DNA from: Ferdinandcohnia sp047238305
GTDB lineage: Bacteria > Bacillota > Bacilli > Bacillales > Bacillaceae_L
NCBI RefSeq assembly: GCF_047238305.1
Contig: NZ_JBDFMO010000001.1
Coordinates: forward strand, 4,340,001-4,404,000
Length of the DNA: 64,000 bases
Direction: 5' to 3'
A program made the position numbers and the translations under genes. Within the stretch, counting starts at the first letter, position 1. Each line of letters opens with the position of its first letter. Below are positions 1 through 8,836 of the stretch, one piece after another. The notes beneath the pieces were generated by a model, which had not been told where the DNA came from, did no database searches, and saw nothing but the letters and a program-made list of their open reading frames with translations.

Positions 1-498
1 AACACAAAGCTGGTCTTCAAATAATAATCGCTTTTGCTCCATCCATGTATATTCACCGCGAACAAATGCAATATGAATATCCTTTTTATATAATGAATGA
101 AAAAGATCTCGGCTCCACCCTGTAGTTACTTTGAATTCCACATTCGGATATTTGTCTTTAAACGCTCTTAGTAATTGAGGAAGCTTATATTTTGTAAAAA
201 AACTTGAAACGCCTAAATTAATGGTTCCGACCACTTTACGCTCCATATTGGTCAAATTATCTTTTATTTGTCTAAATTTTAAAATCATTTCTTCGGCACT
301 TTTAGCAAGGTATTCTCCCTGTGGTGTAAATTTGACACCGCGTCTATCTCTATTAATAATCTTAATTCCAAATTCTTTTTCAATTTGTTTAATCCGATTT
401 GTTAAGGCCGGTTGTGAAATAAATAATTGCTTACCCGTTTTTGTTATATTCTTATTTTCATAAAGTACTTTAAGAATTTCCCAATCCTGACTCCGCAT
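1..498 (-). CDS. LysR-family transcriptional regulator, C-terminus cut by the window edge
   Basis: The reverse strand encodes an N-terminal winged helix-turn-helix of the LysR type: the protein begins MRSQDWEILKVLYENKN and continues with TGKQLFISQPALTNRIKQIE, the typical LysR recognition-helix region at about residues 19-40. It then runs into the start of the effector-binding domain (KVVGTINLGVSSF). The ATG at 498 is preceded by AAAGGAGGAAAGG, a strong ribosome binding site. The gene runs off position 1, so its end is unknown. It is divergent from the MFS transporter at 624, a common arrangement for a LysR regulator controlling its neighbour, but that link is inference. Confidence 0.88.
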   Translation of the reverse strand, partial: MRSQDWEILKVLYENKNITKTGKQLFISQPALTNRIKQIEKEFGIKIINRDRRGVKFTPQGEYLAKSAEEMILKFRQIKDNLTNMERKVVGTINLGVSSFFTKYKLPQLLRAFKDKYPNVEFKVTTGWSRDLFHSLYKKDIHIAFVRGEYTWMEQKRLLFEDQLCV

Positions 499-623
499 TC
501 CTTTCCTCCTTTAGATATTCAGAAAACTTATGACCACTAATTCAAATACAATATTTTACTTATATCTATCAATATACTATATTTATCCATACATAATAAA
601 GAAGTTTATAGGTGGGGGAAAAC

Positions 624-1766
624 ATGATTCTCTGGATAGTCATCATCATCTGTACTGGTTTTCAAACGATTTTAAACACAACTAGACCCATCATCACGTT
701 GTATGCTTCCGAAATGGGAGCGAATACATTTGATATTGGAATTTTAACAGCAGCATATGCTTTCTTTCCTTTAATTTTCGCTATACATGCAGGGAGAATT
801 GCTGATAAGATCGGGGACCGATTACCTGTGTTTTTTGGATTAATTGGGATTTCACTAGGTATGATCATCCCTTACTATTTTCCTTCCATGCTGAGCTTGA
901 TTGTTTCACAATTAATTGTAGGAACTGCAGCCGTCTTTATAACGGTATCCTTACAAAACATACTTGGAAATATTGCGACTGAGGAAAAGCGAGATCAGTA
1001 CTATAGTTTATTCGGTATCGCGACCGCGATGGGGGCAATGATTGGTCCAATAATCGGAGGTTATTTAGGGGAACACATTTCATATGCTTCCGTATTCCTT
1101 GCTTCGATTTTTATTAATATTGTTCCTATTTTAATTTCGTTTTTTATTCCGGTACTTCGGAAGCAAGAAACTAAGCAAAAGATGAGCATCTCTGCTTCTG
1201 TCGGATTATTAAAAATGCCGTTATTACGAAAAGCATTAATATCAAGTGCACTTGTTCTTTATTCAAAGGATATTTTCATCGCCTATTTTCCGCTTTTTGC
1301 TAAACAGTATGGGATTTCAACATCTACGATTGGTTGGATTATTTCAATTCAGGGACTTGCGATTATTCTCGTTCGATTCTTACTACCAGCTTTAACTGGC
1401 AGACTTGGAAGGGACAGCGTATTAATTGCTTCCGTTTTTATGGCTGGAATATCGTTCTTAATAGTGCCGTTTACGGGAAATGTGATTTTATTAGGTGCGT
1501 TAAGTGCCCTAATGGGACTTGGTTTGGGATGTGGTCAACCACTTTCGATGACAACCACCTATAATGCTTCACCAAAATCAAGGACTGGTGAAGTTCTAGG
1601 ATTGCGACTTGCCTCTAATCGGCTGTCTCAGTTAATAGCCCCTGTCTTCTTTGGATTGGTGGGATCTTGGGCTGGAATTTTTTCCGTGTTTTTTATCAGT
1701 GGAACGTTTTTACTTGGCGGCTTATTTGCCATTAAGCCAGAAAAGAAAAGCAAACTAGCTTCATAG
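624..1766 (+). CDS. MFS transporter (12-TM efflux-type permease)
   Basis: This 380-residue integral membrane protein has the length and hydrophobic pattern of a 12-helix major facilitator. After the second helix it carries the family motif A as GRIADKIGDR (about residues 62-71). A GTG twelve bases upstream is possible, but the ATG at 624 has the GGTGGGGGA ribosome binding site at proper spacing, so I chose the ATG. The substrate cannot be told from sequence. The gene is monocistronic, divergent from a LysR-type regulator, and followed by a strong hairpin terminator. Drug or metabolite efflux is the usual role of such single-gene MFS proteins in bacilli. Confidence 0.88.
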   Translation: MILWIVIIICTGFQTILNTTRPIITLYASEMGANTFDIGILTAAYAFFPLIFAIHAGRIADKIGDRLPVFFGLIGISLGMIIPYYFPSMLSLIVSQLIVGTAAVFITVSLQNILGNIATEEKRDQYYSLFGIATAMGAMIGPIIGGYLGEHISYASVFLASIFINIVPILISFFIPVLRKQETKQKMSISASVGLLKMPLLRKALISSALVLYSKDIFIAYFPLFAKQYGISTSTIGWIISIQGLAIILVRFLLPALTGRLGRDSVLIASVFMAGISFLIVPFTGNVILLGALSALMGLGLGCGQPLSMTTTYNASPKSRTGEVLGLRLASNRLSQLIAPVFFGLVGSWAGIFSVFFISGTFLLGGLFAIKPEKKSKLAS

Positions 1767-1775
1767 ATTACAAAG

Positions 1776-1810
1776 GCCTACAGCATGAAGGATAGCTGTA
1801 GGCTTCATTT
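1776..1810 (+). terminator. Intrinsic terminator after the MFS gene
   Basis: The arms GCCTACAGC and GCTGTAGGC form a 9-bp stem with a 10-nt loop, followed by TTCATTT. It lies ten bases after the MFS stop codon. Confidence 0.8.
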
Positions 1811-1906
1811 ATAACATTAACTATACAACGTCATATTATATTTCTCTTATTCGAATAACTGTTATAAAATATAAGTTCAAGCATCCTAACGATTGGAGAA
1901 ACAAAT

Positions 1907-4012
1907 ATGAGAGGTATATTTGAAAAAATAATGCCGTATATAAAACGTGCCTGGAAATCTATTAAACGATTTTGGCGTGAAAAGCATCTGACAAAAATAT
2001 TATTACTGATTATGTTAGTGTTTATTTTAGTGTCCATGCTTTTCTTTGCTTTCATGGCAAGCCAAGCGAACGTCCAGTCATTGAAGGACGGATTGCGCCA
2101 AGCAACTGTTATTTATGATAAAGACGGTGCGGTTGCCACCAATATTGTGACAAATCGTACGGAAGGTGTTCAGGTTGAAGAACTACCCGACCATGTAAAA
2201 AATGCAGTCATTGCCATTGAAGATGAACGCTTTTATAGCCATAATGGCTTTGATATTAAAGGAATCATGCGCGCCTTTTTTAATAATCTATTTGCAAGAA
2301 GAATCACTGGTGGAGGAAGTACCATTACTCAGCAGTTGACAAAAAATGCACTTCTTTCTCCTGAACAGACCTATAAACGGAAAATCGAGGAACTCTTTTT
2401 AGCCTTAGAAATTGAAAAGCATTATTCCAAAGATGAAATTTTGCAAATGTACTTGAATCAGGTTTTCTTTGGAAATGGCTCATGGGGAATAAGCCAAGCT
2501 TCTAAAAAGTATTTTAATAAAGATATTGAACAAGTATCAATTAGTGAGGCAGCAATGTTGGCCGGACTTCTCCAAGCTCCTTCTGCATTAGATCCTTATC
2601 GAAATTACGATGGAGCTATCAAAAGAAGAAATACTGTACTTTTGAAAATGCATGAATTAAAGATGATTTCTGACGATGAATATGCCCAAGCGAAAAAGGA
2701 AGAAATACAGCTTGAAGATGGCGGTGGAAGTTATATCCAAAGAAATTATCCCTATTATGTAGATGCTGTTCTAGATGAAGCCATTAAAAAATATGGTCTA
2801 ACTCAAGAGGAAATTCTTACTCGTGGGTACCGAATCTATACTGAAATGGATCAACATATTCAAGCTTCCCTTGAAGCTGTCTATAAAAAGGACTACCTTT
2901 TCCCAAAAGGGAGAGATGTACTCGTACAAAGTGGAGCTGTTATGGTACATCCTGAAACAGGTGGTGTACTTGGTTTAGTCGGAGGTCGTGGTGACTATGT
3001 ATTTCGTGGTTTTAATCGTGCCACCCATTTGCAGGCACAACCAGGTTCAACGATAAAGCCATTAGCTGTTTATACTCCCGCTCTTGAAGATGGATATGAG
3101 GTAACCTCCGTGCTCAAGGATGAGTTGAAAACATATGGCGATTACACACCAGAGAATTTCTCAAGAACCTACCAAGGTGAGGTAAAGATGTACGAAGCAC
3201 TAGAGAATTCCCTGAATGCACCGACCGTTTGGCTGTTAGACCAAATTGGACTTGATAAAGGACTTGATGCTTTACGACGGTTTGGTATTCCTTATACAGA
3301 TGAAGATAAATATCTCGGAATTGGACTTGGTGGTATGCATAAAGGGACTTCACCATTACAACTTGCAGAGGCCTATTCCGTTTTTGCAAATGATGGAAAA
3401 CGACCGGATGGACATCTTATCTCGAAAATAGTAGGACCAACTGGGAATGTGATTGCTGAACATAAGCATAAAACAACTCGAGTCACTTCCAAAAAAGTAG
3501 CTGATGATATGACATCCATGCTTCTAAACGTAGTTGAAACTGGTTCAGGTAAGGGAACAAAAATCCCTGGAGTTGAATTAGCTGGAAAAACGGGTTCAAC
3601 ACAGCTTCCTTATAAAGATATAAATGGTACAAAGGACCAATGGTTTGTCGGATTTACGCCTAATTTCGTTGGAGCTGTTTGGTTAGGCTATGACAAAACA
3701 GATAAAACACATTATATTCAAGGAAGCAGCTCCGATTATATAGTTCCTTTATTTAGGGCAATGATGGAGGAAATGCTCCCATCGATGGAAGTAGATTCAT
3801 TTGATGTTGTCTCGGTTAATGCGAAACTATCCGGACAAGAGGATCGAAAAACAATTTCAAAAGAAGAAATTAAAGAGAAGGCTGAAAAAGTGGAAGAAGC
3901 CTTAAAAGAAGAAAGTGCAAAATGGAAGCTAGTTCTGGAAGAAGCAAAAAAAGACATGAAGGATGTTAGTCAAAAACTGAAAGAAAAAGTACAAGGATTA
4001 CTCGGAAACTAG
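1907..4012 (+). CDS. pbpF: Class A (bifunctional) penicillin-binding protein, PBP1A family, PbpF-like
   Basis: This 701-residue protein polymerises and cross-links peptidoglycan on the outer face of the membrane. It has a short basic cytoplasmic tail, one membrane anchor at about residues 28-51, and a glycosyltransferase (GT51) domain. That domain shows EDERFYSHNGFD near residues 105-116, GGGSTITQQLTKN near 135-147 and YLNQVFFGNGSWG. The transpeptidase domain follows, with the active-site serine in GSTIKP (Ser381), SLN (in NSLNAP) and KTG at 561-563, so both activities look intact. The C-terminus is a charged helical tail of about 80 residues. Length and context match B. subtilis PbpF (PBP2C), which is linked to spore cortex synthesis; the exact ortholog is an inference. 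The ribosome binding site is TTGGAGAAA. Confidence 0.9.
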   Translation: MRGIFEKIMPYIKRAWKSIKRFWREKHLTKILLLIMLVFILVSMLFFAFMASQANVQSLKDGLRQATVIYDKDGAVATNIVTNRTEGVQVEELPDHVKNAVIAIEDERFYSHNGFDIKGIMRAFFNNLFARRITGGGSTITQQLTKNALLSPEQTYKRKIEELFLALEIEKHYSKDEILQMYLNQVFFGNGSWGISQASKKYFNKDIEQVSISEAAMLAGLLQAPSALDPYRNYDGAIKRRNTVLLKMHELKMISDDEYAQAKKEEIQLEDGGGSYIQRNYPYYVDAVLDEAIKKYGLTQEEILTRGYRIYTEMDQHIQASLEAVYKKDYLFPKGRDVLVQSGAVMVHPETGGVLGLVGGRGDYVFRGFNRATHLQAQPGSTIKPLAVYTPALEDGYEVTSVLKDELKTYGDYTPENFSRTYQGEVKMYEALENSLNAPTVWLLDQIGLDKGLDALRRFGIPYTDEDKYLGIGLGGMHKGTSPLQLAEAYSVFANDGKRPDGHLISKIVGPTGNVIAEHKHKTTRVTSKKVADDMTSMLLNVVETGSGKGTKIPGVELAGKTGSTQLPYKDINGTKDQWFVGFTPNFVGAVWLGYDKTDKTHYIQGSSSDYIVPLFRAMMEEMLPSMEVDSFDVVSVNAKLSGQEDRKTISKEEIKEKAEKVEEALKEESAKWKLVLEEAKKDMKDVSQKLKEKVQGLLGN

Positions 4013-4020
4013 ATTTTCCA

Positions 4021-4053
4021 AAGAGTATTGTTCAAACGAGCAATACTCTTTTT
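4021..4053 (+). terminator. Intrinsic terminator after pbpF
   Basis: AAGAGTATTG and CAATACTCTT form a 10-bp stem with a 10-nt loop, followed by TTT. It begins eight bases after the pbpF stop. Confidence 0.85.
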
Positions 4054-4090
4054 AATTGATCCGAGAGTGGCGATTTGGAGCGACGTCAAT

Positions 4091-4535
4091 CTCCTAGTTT
4101 TTGGTATTGCATGGACCTCCTCGTCGATTCGGGGGACACCGACCTCCTAATATCTGGTACTCCAGGTACCTCCACGTCGATTCGGGAGACACCGACCTCC
4201 TAATATCTGGTACTTCGTGGATCTCCACGGCCACTCGAGGGACACCAACATCCTATTATCTGGTACTTCGTGGACCTCCACGGCCACTCGAGGGACACCA
4301 ACATCCTAATATCTGGTACTCCAGGTACCTCCACGTCGATTCGGGGGACACCGACCTCCTAATATCTGGTACTTCGTGGATCTCCACGGCCATGCGAGGG
4401 ACGTCAACTTCCTAATATCTGGTACTCCAGGTACCTCCACGTCGATTCGGGAGACACCAACCTCCTATTATCTAGTACTTCGTGGATCTCCACGGCCACT
4501 CGGGTGACACCAACATACTAATATCTGGAATACAG
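4091..4535. repeat. Tandem array of about 8.5 copies of a 53-bp unit
   Basis: The intergenic region between the pbpF terminator and the NUDIX gene consists of imperfect units of 53 bp starting CCTAATATCTGGTACT. Two unit variants are interspersed: one with CCAGGTACCTCCACGTCG and one with CGTGGATCTCCACGGCC. The second contains a near-perfect CGTGGA/TCCACG inverted repeat and the first an AGGTACCT palindrome. The block is clearly richer in G and C than its flanks. An open frame crosses it only because the repeat lacks stops in one frame; it has no ribosome binding site and I do not call it a gene. There are no unique spacers, so it is not a CRISPR array. Confidence 0.9.
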
Positions 4536-4594
4536 TGGAACTCTATGAAGAATTAGACCGTCATCCTAACACTAAATTTACTCAATAATGAACA

Positions 4595-4619
4595 AAAAGC
4601 CCTCTATTTAGGGCTTTTA
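4595..4619 (-). terminator. Terminator hairpin that contains the NUDIX stop codon
   Basis: AAAAGCCCT and AGGGCTTTT form a stem around a six-base loop. Read on the minus strand, the hairpin includes the last codons and the TAG stop of the NUDIX gene and ends in a U run, so transcription ends almost exactly at the stop codon. Confidence 0.75.
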
Positions 4620-5230
4620 TCAATGACTTCTATAAAATGTTTAAGAATTCCAGCTGTTAAGCCCCAAATAACCCGGTCTTCATAATAATAAAAGCATTCA
4701 TCCATTCCCCGTACCTGCCACTTGTAATTTTCACCACCAATAATATCGTTGAAAGGAAAGCTTTCTTCAGGTTCTACATGAAAATTCACTTTGAAAATTT
4801 GTGGTGGATTAGCCTGAAAAAATGACAATGGTACCGTAAAAACCTCGCCAACTTCTTCTGGATTCGGGTGAATCTCATCAGGATTGGTTATCACACCTAC
4901 AAATGGATAAATAATCGTACCAAAAGGTGATACAAAATAATCTAATGGGCTTACATCTGTAATCGCACTCTCTTTTATTCCTAGCTCCTCCATTGTTTCC
5001 CTTATCGCTGTATGTCTTTCATCTTTATCGGTTGAATCCATTTTCCCACCTGGAAAGCAAATTTCACCTGGCTGCCTTCTTAGTTGGCTTGATCGAACTT
5101 CAAATAGGATATGAACTTCATTATCTTTTTTAATCAAAGGAAGAAGAATGGAAAAGCGTTTGAATTCACCAAGACCTAATATGGATGGAGTTCGATTGTT
5201 GATAACACTGACAATTTTATCTATTTCCAT
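4604..5230 (-). CDS. NUDIX hydrolase, CoA pyrophosphatase-like
   Basis: This 208-residue soluble protein contains a complete NUDIX box, GKMDSTDKDERHTAIRETME, at about residues 61-80; the REXXEE-type core reads REtmEE. Immediately before it lies the sequence QLRRQPGEICFPGG, matching the extra UPF0035-type motif (LLTxRSxxxRxxxGxxxFPGG) that marks the CoA/acyl-CoA diphosphatase subfamily. The expected reaction is cleavage of CoA to phosphopantetheine and 3',5'-ADP in the cytoplasm. The ATG at 5230 follows GAGGTGAACT. The downstream end is fused with its terminator hairpin. Subfamily assignment is good, but physiological substrate is inferred. Confidence 0.85.
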   Translation of the reverse strand: MEIDKIVSVINNRTPSILGLGEFKRFSILLPLIKKDNEVHILFEVRSSQLRRQPGEICFPGGKMDSTDKDERHTAIRETMEELGIKESAITDVSPLDYFVSPFGTIIYPFVGVITNPDEIHPNPEEVGEVFTVPLSFFQANPPQIFKVNFHVEPEESFPFNDIIGGENYKWQVRGMDECFYYYEDRVIWGLTAGILKHFIEVIDKSPK

Positions 5231-5246
5231 AGTTCACCTCGAATAT

Positions 5247-5513
5247 TTATTGTTTTAAGCCTTTAAAAGCTTGAATAAATTCAATTGGCTCTTCTTTTAT
5301 ATGGTAGGAGAATACTCCTTGATTGGTATGGAGGTATAAAAAGCTTGTTCGGTAGGATACATCATACACATGTTCTAGTTGAAATTCATTTGCAGAAGAA
5401 AGGATTCTGTCTTCAAATAATCGTAGTTGATGATGTGTTTCGATATATTTTTGTTCATTCCACTCAATTTTTCTTTGTATAACAATATACGAATGAGATG
5501 CAATAAATTTCAC
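5247..5513 (-). CDS. Small conserved hypothetical protein (88 aa)
   Basis: I do not recognise this protein. It is a soluble 88-residue polypeptide with alternating beta-strand-like segments (SHSYIVIQRKIEW, SFLYLHTNQGVFSYHI) that could form a small PH- or lipocalin-like sheet. It starts with GTG at 5513 preceded by AAGGGGAGAATCT, a good ribosome binding site. It lies 16 bp upstream of the NUDIX gene on the same strand, so the two probably form an operon. Confidence 0.7.
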   Translation of the reverse strand: MKFIASHSYIVIQRKIEWNEQKYIETHHQLRLFEDRILSSANEFQLEHVYDVSYRTSFLYLHTNQGVFSYHIKEEPIEFIQAFKGLKQ

Positions 5514-5589
5514 AGATTCTCCCCTTTCTTTCCTATATTGTATCAGAAAATGACGAGCACTGGGCTCCCATTATCCATTATAGAAAAAA

Positions 5590-5614
5590 CCACAGTGAAC
5601 TATAATCACTGTGG
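5590..5614 (-). terminator. Terminator after trhO
   Basis: CCACAGTGA and TCACTGTGG form a 9-bp stem; the minus-strand reading ends in TTTTTTC. It sits nine bases downstream of the trhO stop codon. Confidence 0.8.
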
Positions 5615-5623
5615 TCATCATAC

Positions 5624-6592
5624 TTATTGTTGTACTAATTCTTTTTCAAGAGCTTGTAAACGTTCCTCTACTTCTTCCTCAGTTAAACCATTCTCTTCTA
5701 CGTAACGGTTACGTGGATGAACACGACATTCATGAGTACAGCCTCTTAAATATTTATGCTCATTTTCTTCAGAACATAGAATTTGTTTATTACATTCTGG
5801 ATTTGCACAGTTTACATATCTTTCACATGGTTCACCAGTGAAATGGTCTTTACCAACAATAACGTGTTCTTTTTGATTTACTGGAACAGCAATTCTTTCA
5901 TCAAAAACATAGAGTTGGCCATCCCAAAGGTCCCCTTGTACCTCAGGATCTTTTCCGTAAGTTGCAATACCACCATGAAGTTGGCCGACTTCCTCAAAGC
6001 CTTCTCTCACTAACCAACCAGAGAATTTTTCACAACGAATACCGCCTGTACAGTATGTTAAAATCTTTTTACCTTCAAGCATGTCTTTATTTTCACGTAC
6101 CCATTGTGGTAAATCGCGGAATGTTTCAACGTCAGGTCTGATTGCACCTCTGAAATGTCCTAAATCAAATTCATAGGTGTTCCGTGCATCAAGAATAATC
6201 GTATTCTGATCTTGCATTTTTTCATAAAATTCTTTTGGACTAAGATATTTACCGGTTAATTCATGTGGATTTATATCATCCTCAAGACTTAAGTTCACAA
6301 GCTCAGGACGTGGTCTAACATGCATTTTCTTAAATGCATGACCATCTGCTTCATCAATTTTAAATACAATGCTAGCGAAGCGTGGATCTTTTCTCATTTC
6401 TTCCATATACTTGTCAGTTTGTTCAATTGTACCGGAAACTGTTCCGTTAATCCCTTCAGTCGCGACTAAAATACGACCTTTTAAACCAATTTCCTTACAG
6501 AACGCAAGATGCTCTTTAGCAAATTCTGCTGGGTTTTCAATTGTCACATACTGATAATAAAGTAATACTCGATAAGGTTTTGTTTCTGTCAT
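5624..6592 (-). CDS. trhO: tRNA uridine-34 hydroxylase TrhO (rhodanese-family, UPF0176)
   Basis: This protein belongs to the TrhO/YceA family, which hydroxylates uridine 34 of certain tRNAs using oxygen, the first step to 5-methoxyuridine. It has an N-terminal acylphosphatase-like domain (RILVATEGINGTVSG near residues 39-53), a central rhodanese domain with the catalytic cysteine in YCTGGIRC, and a C-terminal cysteine-rich extension (RYVNCANPECNKQILC, CTHECRVHP) typical of the long form. I start at ATG 6592 (322 aa), because an upstream in-frame ATG adds 11 residues with no family match; AGGCGG lies upstream of the chosen start. It is a single gene with its own terminator. Confidence 0.9.
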   Translation of the reverse strand: MTETKPYRVLLYYQYVTIENPAEFAKEHLAFCKEIGLKGRILVATEGINGTVSGTIEQTDKYMEEMRKDPRFASIVFKIDEADGHAFKKMHVRPRPELVNLSLEDDINPHELTGKYLSPKEFYEKMQDQNTIILDARNTYEFDLGHFRGAIRPDVETFRDLPQWVRENKDMLEGKKILTYCTGGIRCEKFSGWLVREGFEEVGQLHGGIATYGKDPEVQGDLWDGQLYVFDERIAVPVNQKEHVIVGKDHFTGEPCERYVNCANPECNKQILCSEENEHKYLRGCTHECRVHPRNRYVEENGLTEEEVEERLQALEKELVQQ

Positions 6593-6820
6593 TATTTTTC
6601 GACCGCCTATCATTAATATTTGCAAGATATGAATGTGTTTAGGATCGAATTACACTTTTTCTCTTACATCAGTGTATTGTATCAAATTCTTTAATACTAA
6701 ATCAACGTTTTATACATTCCTTATATTGTAAAGTCGTTTTTTTTCTACAATAATATATCTATTTTCGACATTTGATATATAATATATCTTGTCAAATTTT
6801 TTTGGATGGGGGTTTCAAAT

Positions 6821-7636
6821 ATGAGTTTACCAAAAGCGTTAACAATTGCAGGTTCTGATAGCAGTGGTGGAGCTGGACTACAAGCCGACTTAAAGACTTT
6901 CCAAGAAAATGGGGTTTATGGCATGTCAGCCTTAACTGTAATTGTTGCGATGGACCCAAATAATCGTTGGAATCACCAAGTGTTTCCCGTTGAGCATGAT
7001 ATCATCAAGGCACAATTAGCAACAATTCTTGATGGCATTGGTGTTGATGCGGCAAAAACTGGAATGCTTCCTACTGTTGATATTATTGAAATTGCTGCAG
7101 ATGCGGTAAAAAAACATAATCTTCAAAAGTTTGTGGTTGACCCTGTTATGGTTTGTAAGGGCGAAGATGAAGTTCTATTCCCAGACCATGCCGTTGCTCT
7201 TAAAGAAATACTTACTCCACTTGCCACCGTCATTACTCCAAATTTATTTGAAGCTGGCCAACTAAGTGGAATTGGTTCGATTACAACTGTCGATCAGATG
7301 AAAGAAGCTGCTGTTAAGATACATGACCTTGGTGCAAAATATGTACTTGTAAAAGGTGGCGGAAAGCTAAAACATGATAAAGCAGTAGATGTTTTATATG
7401 ATGGAAAAGAAATAGAGATCCTTGAAAGTGACCGTTTTGAAACAACATTTACTCACGGTGCAGGCTGCACTTCTTCTGCAGCGATTGCAGCAGGACTTGC
7501 AAAAGGATTAGATGTAAAGGAAGCCATATATGAAGCGAAGAAATTCATTACAGCTGCCATTCGTCATTCCTTCCAGCTAAATGAGTATGTTGGTCCAACA
7601 AATCATGCTGCACGTCGACTTTACGGTGATAACTAA
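6821..7636 (+). CDS. pdxK: Pyridoxine/pyridoxal kinase PdxK (HMP kinase-like ribokinase fold)
   Basis: This 271-residue protein is a ThiD-related kinase of the Bacillus PdxK type, phosphorylating pyridoxine, pyridoxal or hydroxymethylpyrimidine for PLP salvage. The N-terminus has AGSDSSGGAGLQADLKTF; the middle has DPVMVCKG and TPNLFEA; the ATP/anion-hole motif is THGAGCTSSAAIAAGL near the C-terminus, where the Cys next to Gly is the feature that separates this group from classic ThiD. The start at 6821 gives exactly the B. subtilis PdxK length and has GGATGGGGG upstream; an ATG 15 bases earlier overlaps that site. Confidence 0.88.
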   Translation: MSLPKALTIAGSDSSGGAGLQADLKTFQENGVYGMSALTVIVAMDPNNRWNHQVFPVEHDIIKAQLATILDGIGVDAAKTGMLPTVDIIEIAADAVKKHNLQKFVVDPVMVCKGEDEVLFPDHAVALKEILTPLATVITPNLFEAGQLSGIGSITTVDQMKEAAVKIHDLGAKYVLVKGGGKLKHDKAVDVLYDGKEIEILESDRFETTFTHGAGCTSSAAIAAGLAKGLDVKEAIYEAKKFITAAIRHSFQLNEYVGPTNHAARRLYGDN

Positions 7637-7781
7637 GCTGTAGAAAAAACTCTAAAGCTTTACTAATCTTAGGTAATGAAAAACCTGCCTAGACGAATTT
7701 TAAAGATGATGGTAATATTGTGAATATCATAGAATAATAGATATTCACTTGTAGAAAGCCATAGGTAAGGAGTGTAGAAAG

Positions 7782-8027
7782 ATGCCTAGGATTAACAAAG
7801 ATATCGTTAAATTTTTACGCAAAAGAAACAACATGACTCAACGTGATTTTGCTAAAGCTGTAAATTGCAGCTTTGCGCTAATTGCTCTTGTCGAAGTTGG
7901 CAAACGCAGAATTACAAGCAACCTTGAAATGAAAATCAAAGAGTCTTTTAATTTAGATGATCAACAAATATCATCCCTTGCATCCATCGTTCAAGAAGTA
8001 GCAAAGGGCGTACATCCTTATATGTAA
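7782..8027 (+). CDS. Small XRE-family helix-turn-helix protein (81 aa)
   Basis: This 81-residue protein is almost entirely an HTH domain: LRKRNNMTQRDFAKAVNCSF, then EVGKRRITSNLEMKIKESFN. The shape is that of Cro/CI-type DNA-binding proteins, without an effector domain. AAGGAGTG precedes the ATG. It sits between pdxK and a shared bidirectional terminator with modA, so it seems to be expressed alone. Targets are unknown. Confidence 0.78.
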   Translation: MPRINKDIVKFLRKRNNMTQRDFAKAVNCSFALIALVEVGKRRITSNLEMKIKESFNLDDQQISSLASIVQEVAKGVHPYM

Positions 8028-8036
8028 AATAAAAAA

Positions 8037-8066
8037 GCAATTGGACATGTGTGCCAATTGCCTTTT
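8037..8066. terminator. Bidirectional terminator between the XRE gene and modA
   Basis: GCAATTGG and CCAATTGC pair across a 9-nt loop, flanked by an A run on one side and CTTTTTATT on the other, so the hairpin can serve both convergent genes. Confidence 0.8.
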
Positions 8067-8836
8067 TATTGGATTCTTGTAAAACCATATTCCTCAAATA
8101 GGGTTATGGCTTCCTCACTTGATAAGTATTCATAAAATAGTGTTGCTTCTTCCACATGCTTCGAAGATTTTATAACCCCGATTGGATAGATAATGGGTGA
8201 ATGGTATTTAGAGTCCACACTCGTGATAACTTGAATATGATCTGACGTTTCCGTATCTGTTTTATAAACAAATCCTGCATCAACATTTCCTGTTTCAACA
8301 TATGTAAGTACTTGACGAACATCCTTAGCAAGAACAAGCTTATTTTCAATGGTATCCCACAACCCCATATGATCTAGGGCTTCTTTTGCATATGCACCTG
8401 CAGGGACAATTTCTGGTATACCGATTGAAATTCGCTCTGCTTTTTTCAAATCTTCCACCGATTTAATATTTTTATTATTATCTTCCGGAGTGATTAAGAC
8501 AATTTCGTTACCGATTAAATTTTGTTGAAATTCCTCATGAACGAGCCCAGCTTCTCTTAAGTCATTGAATTTCTCCAGTGATGCAGATAAAAATAAGTCT
8601 ACCGGCGCACCTTGTGATATTTGCTGGGAAAGTGCACCTGATGCCCCAAAATTAAAGGAAATATCGATTGTTGAATGCTTTTCTTCAAAGTTTTCCTTTA
8701 ATTCCTGGAGCACATTTTGCATGCTTGCTGCAGCAGAAACGGTTATCCCCATATTTTTAACATCTTCAGTTTTCTTAGGTGACCCACATGCATTTAATAA
8801 TAAGACAAGTATGAGTAAAAAAATGAACCTATACAT
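8066..8836 (-). CDS. modA: Molybdate ABC transporter substrate-binding lipoprotein ModA
   Basis: The 256-residue protein has a lipoprotein signal (MYRFIFLLILVLLLNACGSP, Cys17) and the ModA fold signatures SAAASMQNVLQELKENFEE, NFGASGALSQQISQGAPVDL and FLSASLEKFNDL. The ligand-site region TPEDNNKNI and the C-terminal GNVDAGFVYKTD follow the family. It should bind molybdate or tungstate outside the cell for an ABC importer. No modB or modC is visible next to it, so the permease and ATPase must lie elsewhere or be absent. The start at 8836 has AGGGGAAGG upstream, which is buried in a long hairpin (see 8837-8880); a longer frame upstream would translate through that hairpin and is unlikely. Confidence 0.87.
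   Translation of the reverse strand: MYRFIFLLILVLLLNACGSPKKTEDVKNMGITVSAAASMQNVLQELKENFEEKHSTIDISFNFGASGALSQQISQGAPVDLFLSASLEKFNDLREAGLVHEEFQQNLIGNEIVLITPEDNNKNIKSVEDLKKAERISIGIPEIVPAGAYAKEALDHMGLWDTIENKLVLAKDVRQVLTYVETGNVDAGFVYKTDTETSDHIQVITSVDSKYHSPIIYPIGVIKSSKHVEEATLFYEYLSSEEAITLFEEYGFTRIQ

Noticed and set aside
4101..4415. Open reading frame of 104 codons across the tandem repeats
   Set aside because: It is made only of the repeat unit, has no ribosome binding site and no protein-like variation, so it is a by-product of the repeat.
4091..4535. Possible CRISPR array
   Set aside because: Units are contiguous 53-bp repeats without unique spacers, and no cas genes are nearby. The same holds for the 20-bp repeats at 21395 and the pentamers at 39496.
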